The notes: generated by a model not told the origin, from the sequence alone. Counted from the first letter of the stretch, positions 10,842 to 25,940 are shown. The stretch is DNA of 64,000 bases from Sipunculus nudus (GCA_026874595.1 CM049316.1:52027676-52091675); one strand, 5' to 3'. Numbers and translations are program-made.

Positions 10842-13800
10842 GTATCACAGTACACGGCTTTATTTGGTTTGTATGAGAGTATTCAGCTTCATTTTATTTG
10901 TATCACAGTACACGGCTTCATTTGGTTTATATGACAGTACTCAGATTCATTTGGTCTGTATGAGAGTATTCAGCTTCATTTTATTTGTATCACAGTACAC
11001 GGCTTTATTTGGAATATATGACAGTACTCAGCTTCAGTTGGTCTGTATGAGAGTATTCAGCTTCATTTTATTTGTATCACAGTACACGGCTTCATTTGGT
11101 TTATATGACAGTACTCAGCTTCATTTGGTCTGTATGAGAGTACTCAGCTTCATTTGGTTTGTATGAGAGTACTCAGCTTCATTTTATTTGTATCACAATA
11201 CACGGCTTCATTTGGTTTGTATGACAGTACACAGTTTCATTTGGTCTGTATGAGAGTATTCAGCTTCATTTTATTTGTTTCACAGTACACGGCTTTATTT
11301 GGTTTGTATGACAGTACTCAGCTTCATTTGGTCTGTATGAGAGTACTCAGCTTCATTTTATTTGTATCACAGTACACAGTTCCATTTGGTTTGTATGAGA
11401 GTACTCAGCTTCATTTGGTTTGTATGAGAGTACTCAGCTTCATTTTATTTGTATCACAGTACACGGCTTTATTTGGTTTATATGACAGTACTCAGCTTCA
11501 TTTGGTTCGTATGAGAGTACTCAGCTTCATTTTATTTGTATCACAGTACACGGCTTTATTTGGTTTGTATGACAGTACACAGCTTCATTTGGTCTGTATG
11601 AGAGTACTCAGCTTCATTTTATTTGTATCACAGTACACGGCTTCATTTGGTTTGTATGACAGTACACAGCTTCATTTGGTCTGTATGAGAGTATTCAGCT
11701 TCATTTTATTTGTATCACAGTACACGGCTTCATTTGGTTTATATGACAGTACTCAGATTCATTTGGTCTGTATGAGAGTATTCAGCTTCATTTTATTTGT
11801 ATCACAGTACACGGCTTTATTTGGAATATATGACAGTACTCAGCTTCATTTGGTCTGTATGAGAGTATTCAGCTTCATTTTATTTGTATCACAGTACACG
11901 GCTTCATTTGGTTTATATGACAGTACTCAGCTTCATTTGGTCTGTATGAGAGTACTCAGCTTCATTTGGTTTGTATGAGAGTACTCAGCTTCATTTTATT
12001 TGTATCACAATACACGGCTTCATTTGGTTTGTATGACAGTACACAGCTTCATTTGGTCTTAATGAGAGTATTCAGCTTCATTTTATTTGTTTCACAGTAC
12101 ACGGCTCTATTTGGTTTGTATGACAGTACTCAGCTTCATTTGGTCTGTATGAGAGTACTCAGCTTCATTTTATTTGTATCACAGTACACAGTTCCATTTG
12201 GTTTGTATGAGAGTACTCAGCTTCATTTGGTTTGTATGAGAGTACTCAGCTTCATTTTATTTGTATCACAATACACGGCTTCATTTGGTTTGTATGACAG
12301 TACACAGCTTCATTTGGTCTGTATGAGAGTATTCAGCTTCATTTTTTTGTATCACAGTACACGGCTTCATTTGGTTTGTATGACAGTACACAGCTTCATT
12401 TGGTCTGTATGAGAGTATTCAGCTTCATTTTATTTGTATCACAGTACACGGCTTCATTTGGTTTGTATGACACTACACAGCTTCATTTGGTCTGTATGAG
12501 AGTATTCAGCTCCATTTTATTTGTATCACAGTACACGGCTTCATTTGGTTTGTATGACAGTACACAGCTTCATTTGGTCTGTATGTGGGTATTCAGCTTC
12601 ATTTTATTTGTATCACAGTACACGGCTTTATTTGGTTTGTATGACAGTACTCAGCTTCATTTGGTCTGTATGAGAGTACTCAGCTTCATTTTATTTGTAT
12701 TACAGTACACGGCTTTATTTGGTTTATATGACAGTACTCAGTTTCATTTGGTCTGTATGAGAGTATTCAGCTTCATTTTATTTGTATCACAGTACACGGC
12801 TTTATTTGGTTTGTATGACAGTACTCAGTTTCATTTGGTCTGTATGAGAGTATTCAGCTTCATTTTATTTGTATCACAGTACACGGCTTTATTTGGTTTA
12901 TATGACAGTACTCAGTTTCATTTGGTCTGTATGAGAGTATTCAGCTTCATTTTATTTGTATCACAGTACACGGCTTCATTTGGTTTGTATGACAGTACAC
13001 AGCTTCATTTGGTCTGTAAGAGAGTACTCAGCTTCATTTTATTTGTATCACAGTACACGGCTTCATCTGGTTTGTATGACAGTACACAGCTTCATTTGGT
13101 CTGTAAGAGAGTATTCAGCTTCATTTTATTTGTATCACAGTACACGGCTTCATTTGGTTTGTATGACAGTACACAGCTTCATTTGGTCTGTATGAGAGTA
13201 TTCAGCTTCATTTTATTTGTATCACAGTACACGGCTTTATTTGGTTTGTATGACAGTACACAGCTTCATTTGGTCTGTAAGAGAGTACTCAGCTTCATTT
13301 TATTTGTATCACAGTACACGGCTTTATTTGGTTTGTATGACAGTACACAGCTTCATTTGGTCTGTATGAGAGTATTCAGCTTCATTTTATTTGTATCACA
13401 GTACACGGCTTCATTTGGTTTATATGACAGTACTCAGCTTCATTTGGTCTGTATGTGGGTATTCAGCTTCATTTTATTTGTATCACAGTACATGGCTTCA
13501 TTTGGTTTGTATTACAGTACACAGCTTCATTTGGTCTGTATGAGAGTATTCAGCTTCATTTTATTTGTATCACAGTACACGGCTTCATTTGGTTTGTATG
13601 ACAGTACACAGCTTCATTTGGTCTGTATGAGAGTACTCAGCTTCATTTTATTTGTATCACAGTACACGGCTTCATTTGGTTTGTATGACAGTACACAGCT
13701 TCATTTGGTCTGTATGAGAGTACTCAGCTTCATTTTTTTGTATCACAGTACACGGCTTCATTTGGTTTGTATGACAGTACACAGCTTCATTTGGTCTGTA

Positions 13801-16800
13801 TGAGAGTATTCAGCTTCATTTTATTTGTATCAAAGTACACGGCTTCATTTGGTTTGTATGACACTACACAGCTTCATTTGGTCTGTATGAGAGTATTCAG
13901 CTCCATTTTATTTGTATCACAGTACACGGCTTCATTTGGTTCGATGACAGTACACAGCTTCATTTGGTCTGTATGTGGGTATTCAGCTTCATTTTATTTG
14001 TATCACAGTACACGGCTTTATTTGGTTTGTATGACAGTACTCAGCTTCATTTGGTCTGTATGAGAGTACTCAGCTTCATTTTATTTGTATCACAGTACAC
14101 GGCTTTATTTGGTTTATATGACAGTACTCAGTTTCATTTGGTCTGTATGAGAGTATTCAGCTTCATTTTATTTGTACCACAGTACACGGCTTCATTTGGT
14201 TTATATGACAGTACTCAGCTTCATTTGGTCTGTATGAGAGTACTCAGCTTCATTTTATTTGTATCACAGTACACGGCTTCATTTGGTTTGTATGACAGTA
14301 CTCAGCTTCATTTGGTCTGTATTAGAGTACTCAGCTTCATTTTATTTGTATCACAGTACACGGCTTCATTTGGTTTGTATGACAGAACACAGCTCCATTT
14401 CGTCTGTGAGAGAGTACTCAGCTTCATTTTATTTGTATCACAGTACACGGCTTCATTTGGTTTGTATGACAGTACACAGCTTCATTTGGTCTGTATGAGA
14501 GTATTCAGCTTCATTTTATTTGTATCACAGTACACGGCTTCATTTGGTTTGTATGACAGTACACAGCTTCATTTGGTCTGTAAGAGCGTACTCAGCTTCA
14601 TTTTATTTGTATCACAGTACACGGCTTCATTTGGTTTGTATGACAGTACACAGCTTCATTTGGTCTGTATGAGAGTATTCAGCTTCATTTTATTTGTATC
14701 ACAGTACACGGCTTCATTTGGTTTGTATGACAGTACACAGCTTCATTTGGTCTGTAAGAGAGTACTCAGCTTCATTTTATTTGTATCACAGTACACGGCT
14801 TCATCTGGTTTGTATGACAGTACACAGCTTCATTTGGTCTGTAAGAGAGTATTCAGCTTCATTTTATTTGTATCACAGTACACGGCTTCATTTGGTTTGT
14901 ATGACAGTACACAGCTTCATTTGGTCTGTATGAGAGTACTCAGCTTCATTTTATTTGTATCACAGTACACGGCTTTATTTGGTTTGTATGACAGTACACA
15001 GCTTCATTTGGTCTGTATGAGAGTATTCAGCTTCATTTTATTTGTATCACAGTACACGGCTTCATTTGGTTTGTATGACAGTACATAGCTTCATTTGGTC
15101 TGTATTAGAGTACTCAGCTTCATTTTATTTTTATCACAGTTCACGGCTTCATTTGGTTTGTATGACAGAACACAGCTCCATTTGGTCTGTAAGAGAGTAC
15201 TCAGCTTCATTTTATTTGTATCACAGTACACGGCTTCATTTGGTTTGTATGACAGTACACAGCTTCATTTGGTCTGTATGAGAGTATTCAGCTTCATTTT
15301 ATTTGTATCACAGTACACGGCTTCATTTGGTTTGTATGACAGTACACAGCTTCATTTGGTCTGTATGAGAGTATTCAGCTTCATTTTATTTGTATCACAG
15401 TACACGGCTTCATTTGGTTTGTATGACAGTACACAGCTTCATTTGGTCTGTAAGAGAGTACTCAGCTTCATTTTATTTGTATCACAGTACACGGCTTTAT
15501 TTGGTTTGTATGACAGTACACAGCTTCATTTGGTCTGTATGAGAGTATTCAGCTTCATTTTATTTGTATCACAGTACACGGCTTCATTTGGTTTATATGA
15601 CAGTACTCACCTTCATTTGGTCTGTATGTGGGTATTCAGCTTCATTTTATTTGTATCACAGTACACGGCTTCATTTGGTTTGTATTACAGTACACAGCTT
15701 CATTTGGTCTGTATGAGAGTATTCAGCTTCATTTTATTTGTATGACAGTAAACGGCTTCATTTGGTTTGTATGACAGTACACAGCTTCATTTGGTCTGTA
15801 TGAGAGTACTCAGCTTCATTTTATTTGTATCACAGTACACGGCTTTATTTGGTTTATATGACAGTACTCAGCTTCATTTGGTTCGTATGAGAGAACTCAG
15901 CTTTATTTTATTTGTATCACAGTACACGGCTTCATTTGGTTTGTATGACAGTACACAGCTTCATTTGGTCTGTATGAGAGTATTCAGCTTCATTTTATTT
16001 GTATCACAGTACACGGCTTCATTTGGTTTGTATGACAGTACACAGCTTCATTTGGTCTGTATGAGAGTATTCAGCTTCATTTTATTTGTATCACAGTACA
16101 CGGCTTCATTTGGTTTGTATGACAGTACACAGCTTCATTTGGTCTGTATGAGAGTATTCACCTTCATTTTATTTGTATCACAGTACACGGCTTCATTTGG
16201 TTTGTATGAGAGTACTCAGCTTCATTTGGTCTGTATGAGAGTACTCAGCTTCATTTTTTTGTATCACAGTACACGGCTTCATTTGGTTTGTATGACTATA
16301 CACAGCTTCATTTGGTCTGTATGAGAGTACTCAGCTTCATTTTTTTGTATCACAGTACACGGCTTCATTTGGTTTGTATGACAGTACACAGCTTCATTTG
16401 GTTTGTATGAGAGTATTCAGCTTCATTTTATTTGTATCACAGTACACGGCTTCATTTGGTTTGTATGACAGTACACAGCTTCATTTGGTCTGTATGAGAG
16501 TATTCAGCTCCATTTTATTTGTATCACAGTACACGGCTTCATTTGGTTTGTATGACAGTACACAGCTTCATTTGGTCTGTATGTGGGTATTCAGCTTCAT
16601 TTTATTTGTATCACAGTACACGGCTTTATTTGGTTTGTATGACAGTACTCAGCTTCATTTGGTCTGTATGAGAGTACTCAGCTTCATTTTATTTGTATCA
16701 CAGTACACGGCTTCATTTGGTTTGTATGACAGTACACAGCTTCATTTGGTCTGTATGAGAGTATTCAGCTTCATTTTATTTGTATCACAGTACACGGCTT

Positions 16801-18434
16801 CATTTGGTTTATATGACAGTACTCAGCTTCATTTGGTCTGTATGAGAGTATTCAGCTTCATTTTATTTGTATCACAGTACACGGCTTTATTTGGTTTGTA
16901 TGACAGTACTCAGCTTCATTTGGTCTGTATGAGAGTATTCAGCTTCATTTTATTTGTATCACAGTACACGGCTTCATTTGGTTTGTATGACAGTACACAG
17001 CTTCATTTGGTCTGTATGAGAGTATTCAGCTTCATTTTTATTTGTATCACAGTACACGGCTTCATTTGGTTTATATGACAGTACTCAGCTTCTTTTGGTC
17101 TGTATGAGAGTACTCAGCTTCATTTTATTTGTATCACAGTACACGGCTTCATTTGGTTTATATGACAGTACTCAGCTTCATTTGGTCTGTATGAGATTAT
17201 TCAGCTTCATTTTATTTGTATCACAGTACACAGCTTCATTTGGTTTGTATCACAGTACTCAGCTTCATTTGGTTTGTATGAGAATACTCAGCTCCATTTG
17301 GTTTGTATGAGAGTACTCAGCTTAATTTGGTTTGTATGAGAGTACTCAGCTTCATTTTATTTGTATGACAGTACACGGCTTCATTTGGTTTGTATGACAG
17401 TACACAGCTTCATTTGGTCTGTATGAGAGTACTCTGCTTCATTTTCTTTGTATCACAGTACACGGCTTCATTTGGTTTGTATGACAGTACACAGCTTCAT
17501 TTGGTCTGTATGAGAGTACTCAGCTTCATTTTATTTGTATCACAGTACACGGCTTTATTTGGTTTATATGACAGTACTCAGCTTCATTTGGTTCGTATGA
17601 GAGTACTCAGCTTCATTTTATTTGTATCACAGTACACGGCTTTATTTGGTTTGTATGACAGTACACAGCTTCATTTGGTCTGTATGAGAGTACTCAGCTT
17701 CATTTTATTTGTATCACAGTACACGGCTTCATTTGGTTTGTATGACAGTACACAGCTTCATTTGGTATGTATGAGAGTATTCAGCTTCATTTTATTTGTA
17801 TCACAGTACACGGCTTCATTTGGTTTATATGACAGTACTCAGATTCATTTGGTCTGTATGAGAGTATTCAGCTTCATTTTATTTGTATCACAGTACACGG
17901 CTTTATTTGGAATATATGACAGTACTCAGCTTCATTTGGTCTGTATGAGAGTATTCAGCTTCATTTTATTTGTATCACAGTACACGGCTTCATTTGGTTT
18001 ATATGACAGTACTCAGCTTCATTTGGTCTGTATGAGAGTACTCAGCTTCATTTGGTTTGTATGAGAGTACTCAGCTTCATTTTATTTGTATCACAATACA
18101 CGGCTTCATTTGGTTTGTATGACAGTACACAGCTTCATTTGGTCTGTATGAGAGTATTCAGCTTCATTTTATTTGTTTCACAGTACACGGCTTTATTTGG
18201 TTTGTATGACAGTACTCAGCTTCATTTGGTCTGTATGAGAGTACTCAGCTTCATTTTATTTGTATCACAGTACACAGTTCCATTTGGTTTGTATGAGAGT
18301 ACTCAGCTTCATTTGGTTTGTATGAGAGTACTCAGCTTCATTTTATTTGTATCACAATACACGGCTTCATTTGGTTTGTATGACAGTACACAGCTTCATT
18401 TGGTCTATATGAGAGTATTCAGCTTCATTTTTTT
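10842..18434 (+). repeat. 8378 bp duplicated unit, copy 2, with a 783 bp deletion
   Basis: Second copy of the preceding unit. It lacks 783 bp (27 monomers, 9 trimers) relative to copy 1; the loss lies near 12,730-12,815, against roughly 4,390-5,190 in copy 1. Because the loss is a whole number of trimers, register is kept. One further base is lost near 13,941, where GTTCGATGAC replaces GTTTGTATGAC. The last monomer, 18407-18434, is 28 bp (seven T's at its end). Confidence 0.82.
16233..16346 (+). repeat. GACTATACAC marker module, copy 3
   Basis: Partner of the module at 8639 at offset 7594; ACTATA is at 16295. Confidence 0.9.
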
Positions 18435-21400
18435 GTATCACAGTACACGGCTTCATTTGGTTTGTATGACAGTACACAGCTTCATTTGGTCTGTATGAGA
18501 GTATTCAGCTTCATTTTATTTGTATCACAGTACACGGCTTCATTTGGTTTGTATGACACTACACAGCTTCATTTGGTCTGTATGAGAGTATTCAGCTCCA
18601 TTTTATTTGTATCACAGTACACGGCTTCATTTGGTTTGTATGACAGTACACAGCTTCATTTGGTCTGTATGTGGGTATTCAGCTTCATTTTATTTGTATC
18701 ACAGTACACGGCTTTATTTGGTTTGTATGACAGTACTCAGCTTCATTTGGTCTGTATGAGAGTACTCAGCTTCATTTTATTTGTATCACAGTACACGGCT
18801 TTATTTGGTTTATATGACAGTACTCAGTTTCATATGGTCTGTATGAGAGTATTCAGCTTCATTTTATTTGTATCACAGTACACGGCTTTATTTGGTTTAT
18901 ATGACAGTACTCAGTTTCATTTGGTCTGTATGAGAGTATTCAGCTTCATTTTATTTGTATCACAGTACACGGCTTCATTTGGTTTATATGACAGTACTCA
19001 GCTTCATTTGGTCTGTATGAGAGTACTCAGCTTCATTTTATTTGTATCACAGTACACGGCTTCATTTGGTTTGTATGACAGTACTCAGCTTCATTTGGTC
19101 TGTATTAGAGTACTCAGCTTAATTTTATTTGTATCACAGTACACGGCTTCATTTGGTTTGTATGACAGAACACAGCTCCATTTGGTCTGTAAGAGAGTAC
19201 TCAGCTTCATTTTATTTGTATCACAGTACACGGCTTCATTTGGTTTGTATGACAGTACACAGCTTCATTTGGTCTGTATGAGAGTATTCAGCTTCATTTT
19301 ATTTGTATCACAGTACACGGCTTCATTTGGTTTGTATGACAGTACACAGCTTCATTTGGTCTGTAAGAGAGTACTCAGCTTCATTTTATTTGTATCACAG
19401 TACACGGCTTCATTTGGTTTGTATGACAGTACACAGCTTCATTTGGTCTGTAAGAGAGTACTCAGCTTCATTTTATTTGTATCACAGTACACGGCTTCAT
19501 TTGGTTTGTATGACAGTACACAGCTTCATTTGGTCTGTATGAGAGTATTCAGCTTCATTTTATTTGTATCACAGTACACGGCTTCATTTGGTTTATATGA
19601 CAGTACTCAGCTTCATTTGGTCTGTATGAGAGTATTCAGCTTCATTTTATTTGTATCACAGTACACGGCTTTATTTGGTTTGTATGACAGTACTCAGTTT
19701 CATTTGGTCTGTATGAGAGTATTCAGCTTCATTTTATTTGTATCACAGTACACGGCTTTATTTGGTTTGTATGACAGTACTCAGTTTCATTTGGTCTGTA
19801 TGAGAGTATTCAGCTTCATTTTATTTGTATCACAGTACACGGCTTCATTTGGTTTGTATGACAGTACACAGCTTCATTTGGTCTGTAAGAGAGTACTCAG
19901 CTTCATTTTATTTGTATCACAGTACACGGCTTCATCTGGTTTGTATGACAGTACACAGCTTCATTTGGTCTGTAAAAGAGTACTCAGCTTCATTTTATTT
20001 GTATCACAGTACACGGCTTCATCTGGTTTGTATGACAGTACACAGCTTCATTTGGTCTGTAAGAGAGTATTCAGCTTCATTTTATTTGTATCACAGTACA
20101 CGGCTTCATTTGGTTTGTATGACAGTACACAGCTTCATTTGGTCTGTATGAGAGTATTCAGCTTCATTTTATTTGTATCACAGTACACGGCTTTATTTGG
20201 TTTGTATGACAGTACACAGCTTCATTTGGTCTGTAAGAGAGTACTCAGCTTCATTTTATTTGTATCACAGTACACGGCTTTATTTGGTTTGTATGACAGT
20301 ACACAGCTTCATTTGGTCTGTATGAGAGTATTCAGCTTCATTTTATTTGTATCACAGTACACGGCTTCATTTGGTTTATATGACAGTACTCAGCTTCATT
20401 TGGTCTGTATGTGGGTATTCAGCTTCATTTTATTTGTATCACAGTACACGGCTTCATTTGGTTTGTATTACAGTACACAGCTTCATTTGGTCTGTATGAG
20501 AGTATTCAGCTTCATTTTATTTGTATCACAGTACACGGCTTTATTTGGTTTGTATGACAGTACACAGCTTCATTTGGTCTGTAAGAGAGTACTCAGCTTC
20601 ATTTTATTTGTATCACAGTACACGGCTTTATTTGGTTTGTATGACAGTACACAGCTTCATTTGGTCTGTATGAGAGTATTCAGCTTCATTTTATTTGTAT
20701 CACAGTACACGGCTTCATTTGGTTTATATGACAGTACTCACCTTCATTTGGTCTGTATGTGGGTATTTAGCTTCATTTTATTTGTATCACAGTACACGGC
20801 TTCATTTGGTTTGTATTACAGTACACAGCTTCATTTGGTCTGTATGAGAGTATTCAGCTTCATTTTATTTGTATCACAGTACACGGCTTCATTTGGTTTG
20901 TATGACAGTACACAGCTTCATTTGGTCTGTATGAGAGTACTCAGCTTCATTTTATTTGTATCACAGTACACGGCTTTATTTGGTTTATATGACAGTACTC
21001 AGCTTCATTTGGTTCGTATCAGAGAACTCAGCTTTATTTTATTTGTATCACAGTACACGGCTTCATTTGGTTTGTATGACAGTACACAGCTTCATTTGGT
21101 CTGTATGAGAGTATTCAGCTTCATTTTATTTGTATCACAGTACACGGCTTCATTTGGTTTGTATGACAGTACACACCTTCATTTGGTCTGTATGAGAGTA
21201 TTCAGCTTCATTTTATTTGTATCACAGTACACGGCTTCATTTGGTTTGTATGACAGTACACAGCTTCATTTGGTCTGTATGAGAGTATTCACCTTCATTT
21301 TATTTGTATCACAGTACACGGCTTCATTTGGTTTGTATGAGAGTACTCAGCTTCATTTGGTCTGTATGAGAGTACTCAGCTTCATTTTTTTGTATCACAG

Positions 21401-24400
21401 TACACGGCTTCATTTGGTTTGTATGACTATACACAGCTTCATTTGGTCTGTATGAGAGTACTCAGCTTCATTTTTTTGTATCACAGTACACGGCTTCATT
21501 TGGTTTGTATGACAGTACACAGCTTCATTTGGTCTGTATGAGAGTATTCAGCTTCATTTTATTTGTATCACAGTACACGGCTTCATTTGGTTTGTATGAC
21601 AGTACACAGCTTCATTTGGTCTGTATGAGAGTACTCAGCTTCATTTTATTTGTATCACAGTACACGGCTTCATTTGGTTTGTATGACAGTACACAGCTTC
21701 ATTTGGTCTGTATGAGAGTATTCAGCTTCATTTTATTTGTATCACAGTACACGGCTTTATTTGGTTTGTATGACAGTACTCAGCTTCATTTGGTCTGTAT
21801 GAGAGTACTCAGCTTCATTTTATTTGTATCACAGTACACGGCTTCATTTGGTTTGTATGACAGTACACAGCTTCATCTGGTCTGTATGAGAGTATTCAGC
21901 TTCATTTTATTTGTATCACAGTACACGGCTTCATTTGGTTTATATGACAGTACTCAGATTCATTTGGTCTGTATGAGAGTATTCAGCTTCATTTTATTTG
22001 TATCACAGTACACGGCTTTATTTGGAATATATGACAGTACTCAGCTTCATTTGGTCTGTATGAGAGTATTCAGCTTCATTTTATTTGTATCACAGTACAC
22101 GGCTTCATTTGGTTTATATGACAGTACTCAGCTTCATTTGGTCTGTATGAGAGTACTCAGCTTCATTTGGTTTGTATGAGAGTACTCAGCTTCATTTTAT
22201 TTGTATCACAATACACGGCTTCATTTGGTTTGTATGACAGTACACAGCTTCATTTGGTCTGTATGAGAGTATTCAGCTTCATTTTATTTGTTTCACAGTA
22301 CACGGCTTTATTTGGTTTGTATGACAGTACTCAGCTTCATTTGGTCTGTATGAGAGTACTCAGCTTCATTTTATTTGTATCACAGTACACAGTTCCATTT
22401 GGTTTGTATGAGAGTACTCAGCTTCATTTGGTTTGTATGAGAGTACTCAGCTTCATTTTATTTGTATCACAATACACGGCTTCATTTGGTTTGTATGACA
22501 GTACACAGCTTCATTTGGTCTGTATGAGAGCATTCAGCTTCATTTTATTTGTATCACAGTACACGGCTTTATTTGGTTTGTATGACAGTACTCAGCTTCA
22601 TTTGGTCTGTATGAGAGTATTCAGCTTCTTTTTATTTGTATCACAGTACACGGCTTCATTTGGTTTGTATGACAGTACACAGCTTCATTTGGTCTGTATG
22701 AGAGTATTCAGCTTCATTTTATTTGTATCACAGTACACGGCTTCATTTGGTTTATATGACAGTACTCAGCTTCATTTGGTCTGTATGAGAGTACTCAGCT
22801 TCATTTTATTTGTATCACAGTACACGGCTTCATTTGGTTTGTATGACAGTACACAGCTTCATTTGGTCTGTATGAGAGTATTCAGCTTCATTTTATTTGT
22901 ATCACAGTACACGGCTTCATTTGGTTTATATGACAGTACTCAGCTTCATTTGGTCTGTATGAGAGTATTCAGCTTCATTTTATTTGTATCACAGTACACA
23001 GCTTCATTTGGTTTGTATCACAGTACTCAGCTTCATTTGGTTTGTATGAGAATACTCAGCTCCATTTGGTTTGTATGAGAGTACTCAGCTTAATTTGGTT
23101 TGTATGAGAGTACTCAGCTTCATTTTATTTGTATCACAGTACACGGCTTCATTTGGTTTGTATGACATTACTCAGCTTCATTTGGTTTGTATGAGAGTAC
23201 TCAGCTTCATTTTATTTGTATCACAGTACACGGCTTTATTTGGTTTGTATGACAGTATTCAGCTTCATTTGGTCTGTATGAGAGTACTCAGCTTCATTTT
23301 ATTTGTATCACAGTAAACAGCTCCATTTGGTTTGTATGAGAGTACTCAGCTTCATTTGGTTTGTATGAGAGTACTCAGCTTCATTTTATTTGTATCACAA
23401 TACACGGCTTCATTTGGTTTGTATGACAGTACACAGCTTCATTTGGTCTGTATGAGAGTATTCAGCTTCATTTTATTTGTATCACAGTACACGGCTTTAT
23501 TTGGTTTGTATGACAGTACTCAGCTTCATTTGGTCTGTATGAGAGTATTCAGCTTCATTTTATTTGTATCACAGTACACGGCTTCATTTGGTTTGTATGA
23601 CAGTACACAGCTTCATTTGGTCTGTATGAGAGTATTCAGCTTCATTTTATTTGTATCACAGTACACGGCTTCATTTGGTTTATATGACAGTACTCAGCTT
23701 CATTTGGTCTGTATGAGAGTATTCAGCTTCATTTTATTTGTATCACAGTACACAGCTTCATTTGGTTTGTATGACAGTACTCAGCTTCATTTGGTTTGTA
23801 TGAGAGTACTCAGCTCCATTTGGTTTGTATGAGAGTACTCAGCTTAATTTGGTTTGTATGAGAGTACTCAGCTTCATTTTATTTGTATCACAGTACACGG
23901 CTTCATTTGGTTTGTATGACATTACTCAGCTTCATTTGGTTTGTATGAGAGTACTCAGCTTCATTTTATTTGTATCACAGTACACGGCTTCATTTGGTTT
24001 GTATGACAGTACTCAGCTTCATTTGGTTCGTATGAGAGTATTCAGCTTCATTCTTTTGTATCACAGTACACGGCTTTATTTGGTTTATATGACAGTACTT
24101 AGCTTCATTTGGTTTGTATGAAAGTACTCAGCTTCATTTTATTTGTATCACAGTACACGGCTTCATTTGGTTTGTATGACAGTGCTCAGCTTCATTTGGT
24201 GTGTATGAGAGTACTCAGCTTCATTTTATTTGTATCACAGTACACGGCTTCATTTGGTTTGTATGACAGTACTCAGCTTCATTTGGTCTGTATGTGAGTA
24301 TTCAGCTTCATTTTATTTGTATCACAGTACACGGCTTTATTTGGTTTATATGACAGTACTCAGCTTCATTTGGTCTGTATGAGAGTACTCAGCTTCATTT

Positions 24401-24722
24401 TATTTGTATCACAGTACACGGCTTCATTTGGTTTGTATGACAGTACACAGCTTCATTTGGTCTGTATGAGAGTATTCAGCTTCATTTTATTTGTATCACA
24501 GTACAAGGCTTTATTTGGTTTATATGACAGTACTCGGCTTCATTTGGTCTGTATGAGAGTATTCAGCTTCATTTTATTTGTATTACAGTACACGGCTCAT
24601 TTGGTTTGTATGACAGTACTCAGCTTCATTTGGTCTGTATGGGAGTATTCAGCTTCATTTTATTTGTATCACAGTACACGGCTCATTTGGCTTGTATGAC
24701 AGTACTCAGCTTCATTTGGTCT
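18435..24722 (+). repeat. Third, rearranged copy of the left-domain unit, and transition zone
   Basis: From 18435 the sequence matches 3971 onward at offset 14,464 (for example 19303 with 4839, and 19825 with 5361), then fuses into material like 8.0-8.7 kb. From 21.5 to 22.5 kb it matches 9.8-10.7 kb. From about 22.6 to 24.7 kb it holds trimers with many TACTCAG B monomers, CTTAATTTGG variants (near 23088 and 23841) and GACATTACTC A monomers; the last two variants recur in the right domain near 37.5-37.7, 50.0-50.2, 54.1-54.3 and 63.65-63.9 kb. The 2,994 bp open frame at 18462-21455 lies here and simply marks the longest run without a register break. Confidence 0.75.
21364..21477 (+). repeat. 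GACTATACAC marker module, copy 4
   Basis: Lies at the end of the third left-domain copy and terminates the longest open frame; ACTATA is at 21426. Confidence 0.9.
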
Positions 24723-25099
24723 GTATGACAGCACACAACTTCATTTGGTTTGTATGACAGTACACAGCTTCATTTGGTTTGTATGACAGTACTCAGCTTC
24801 ATTTGGTTTGTATGACAGAACTCAGCTTCATCGGGTTTGTATGACAGCACACAACTTCATTTGGTTTGTATGGCAGTACACAGCTTCTTTTGGTTTGTAT
24901 GACAGCACACGGCTTCATTTGGTTTGTATGACAGTTCCCAGCTTCATTTGGTTTTTATGACAGCACACGGCTCCATTTGGCTTGTATGACAGTTCCCATC
25001 TTCATTTGGATTTTATCAAAGTAGTCAGCTCCATTTGGTTTGTATGACAGTACTCAGCTTTATTTGGTTTGTATGACAGTACACAGCTTCATTTGGTTT
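24723..25099 (+). repeat. Diverged non-trimeric monomer block, copy 2
   Basis: Thirteen monomers matching copy 1 at offset 23,941. It carries GTTCCCATC and CAGCTCC where copy 1 has GTTCAAATC and CAGTTCC, and in this it agrees with copies 3 and 4. Just upstream are two 28 bp C monomers with GGCTCATTTGG (near 24595 and 24680); after the second the sequence is GGCTTGTATG rather than GGTTTGTATG, a change private to this copy. Confidence 0.92.
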
Positions 25100-25940
25100 G
25101 TATGACAGTACACAGCTTCATTTGGTCTGTATGAGAGTATTCAGCTTCATTTTATTTGTATCGCAGTACACGGCTTTATTTGGTTTATATGACAGTACTC
25201 ACCTTCATTTGGTCTGTATGTGGGTATTCAGCTTCATTTTATTTGCATCACAGTACACGGCTTCATTTGGTTTGTATGTCAGTACACAGCTTCATTTGGT
25301 CTGTATGAGAGTATTCAGCTTCATTTTATTTGTATCACAGTACACGGCTTCATTTGGTTTGTATGACAGTACACAGCTTCATTTGGTCTGTATGAGAGTA
25401 CTCAGCTTCATTTTCTTTGTATCACAGTACACGGCTTCATTTGGTTTGTATGACAGTACACAGCTTCATTTGGTCTGTATGAGAGTACTCAGCTTCATTT
25501 TATTTGTATCACAGTACACGGCTTTATTTGGTTTATATGACAGTACTCAGCTTCATTTGGTTCGTATGAGAGTACTCAGCTTCATTTTATTTGTATCACA
25601 GTACACGGCTTCATTTGGTTTGTATGACAGTACACAGCTTCATTTGGTCTGTATGAGAGTATTCAGCTTCATTTTATTTGTATCACAGTACACGGCTTTA
25701 TTTGGTTTATATGACAGTACACAGCTTCATTTGGTCTGTATGAGAGTATTCAGCTTCATTTTATTTGTATCACAGTACACGGCTTCATTTGGTTTGTATG
25801 ACAGTACACAGCTTCATTTGGTCTGTATGAGAGTATTCAGCTTCATTTTATTTGTATCACAGTACACGGCTTCATTTGGTTTGTATGACAGTACACAGCT
25901 TCATTTGGTCTGTATGAGAGTATTCAGCTTCATTTTATTT

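Noticed and set aside
18462-21455. 997-codon open frame made of a 29-residue repeat, the longest in the window; similar frames at 3998-6208, 12376-13803, 6172-7494 and 34247-35506.
   Set aside because: Every codon lies in the 87 bp satellite unit. The frame exists because 87 is divisible by three and monomer C lacks the TGA. Copies of the same DNA are broken at different places by 28 bp monomers and register shifts, changes between units include many that alter residues (M/K, S/L, L/F), and each repeat has its own ATG, so no start stands out. No family is recognised. Not annotated as coding.
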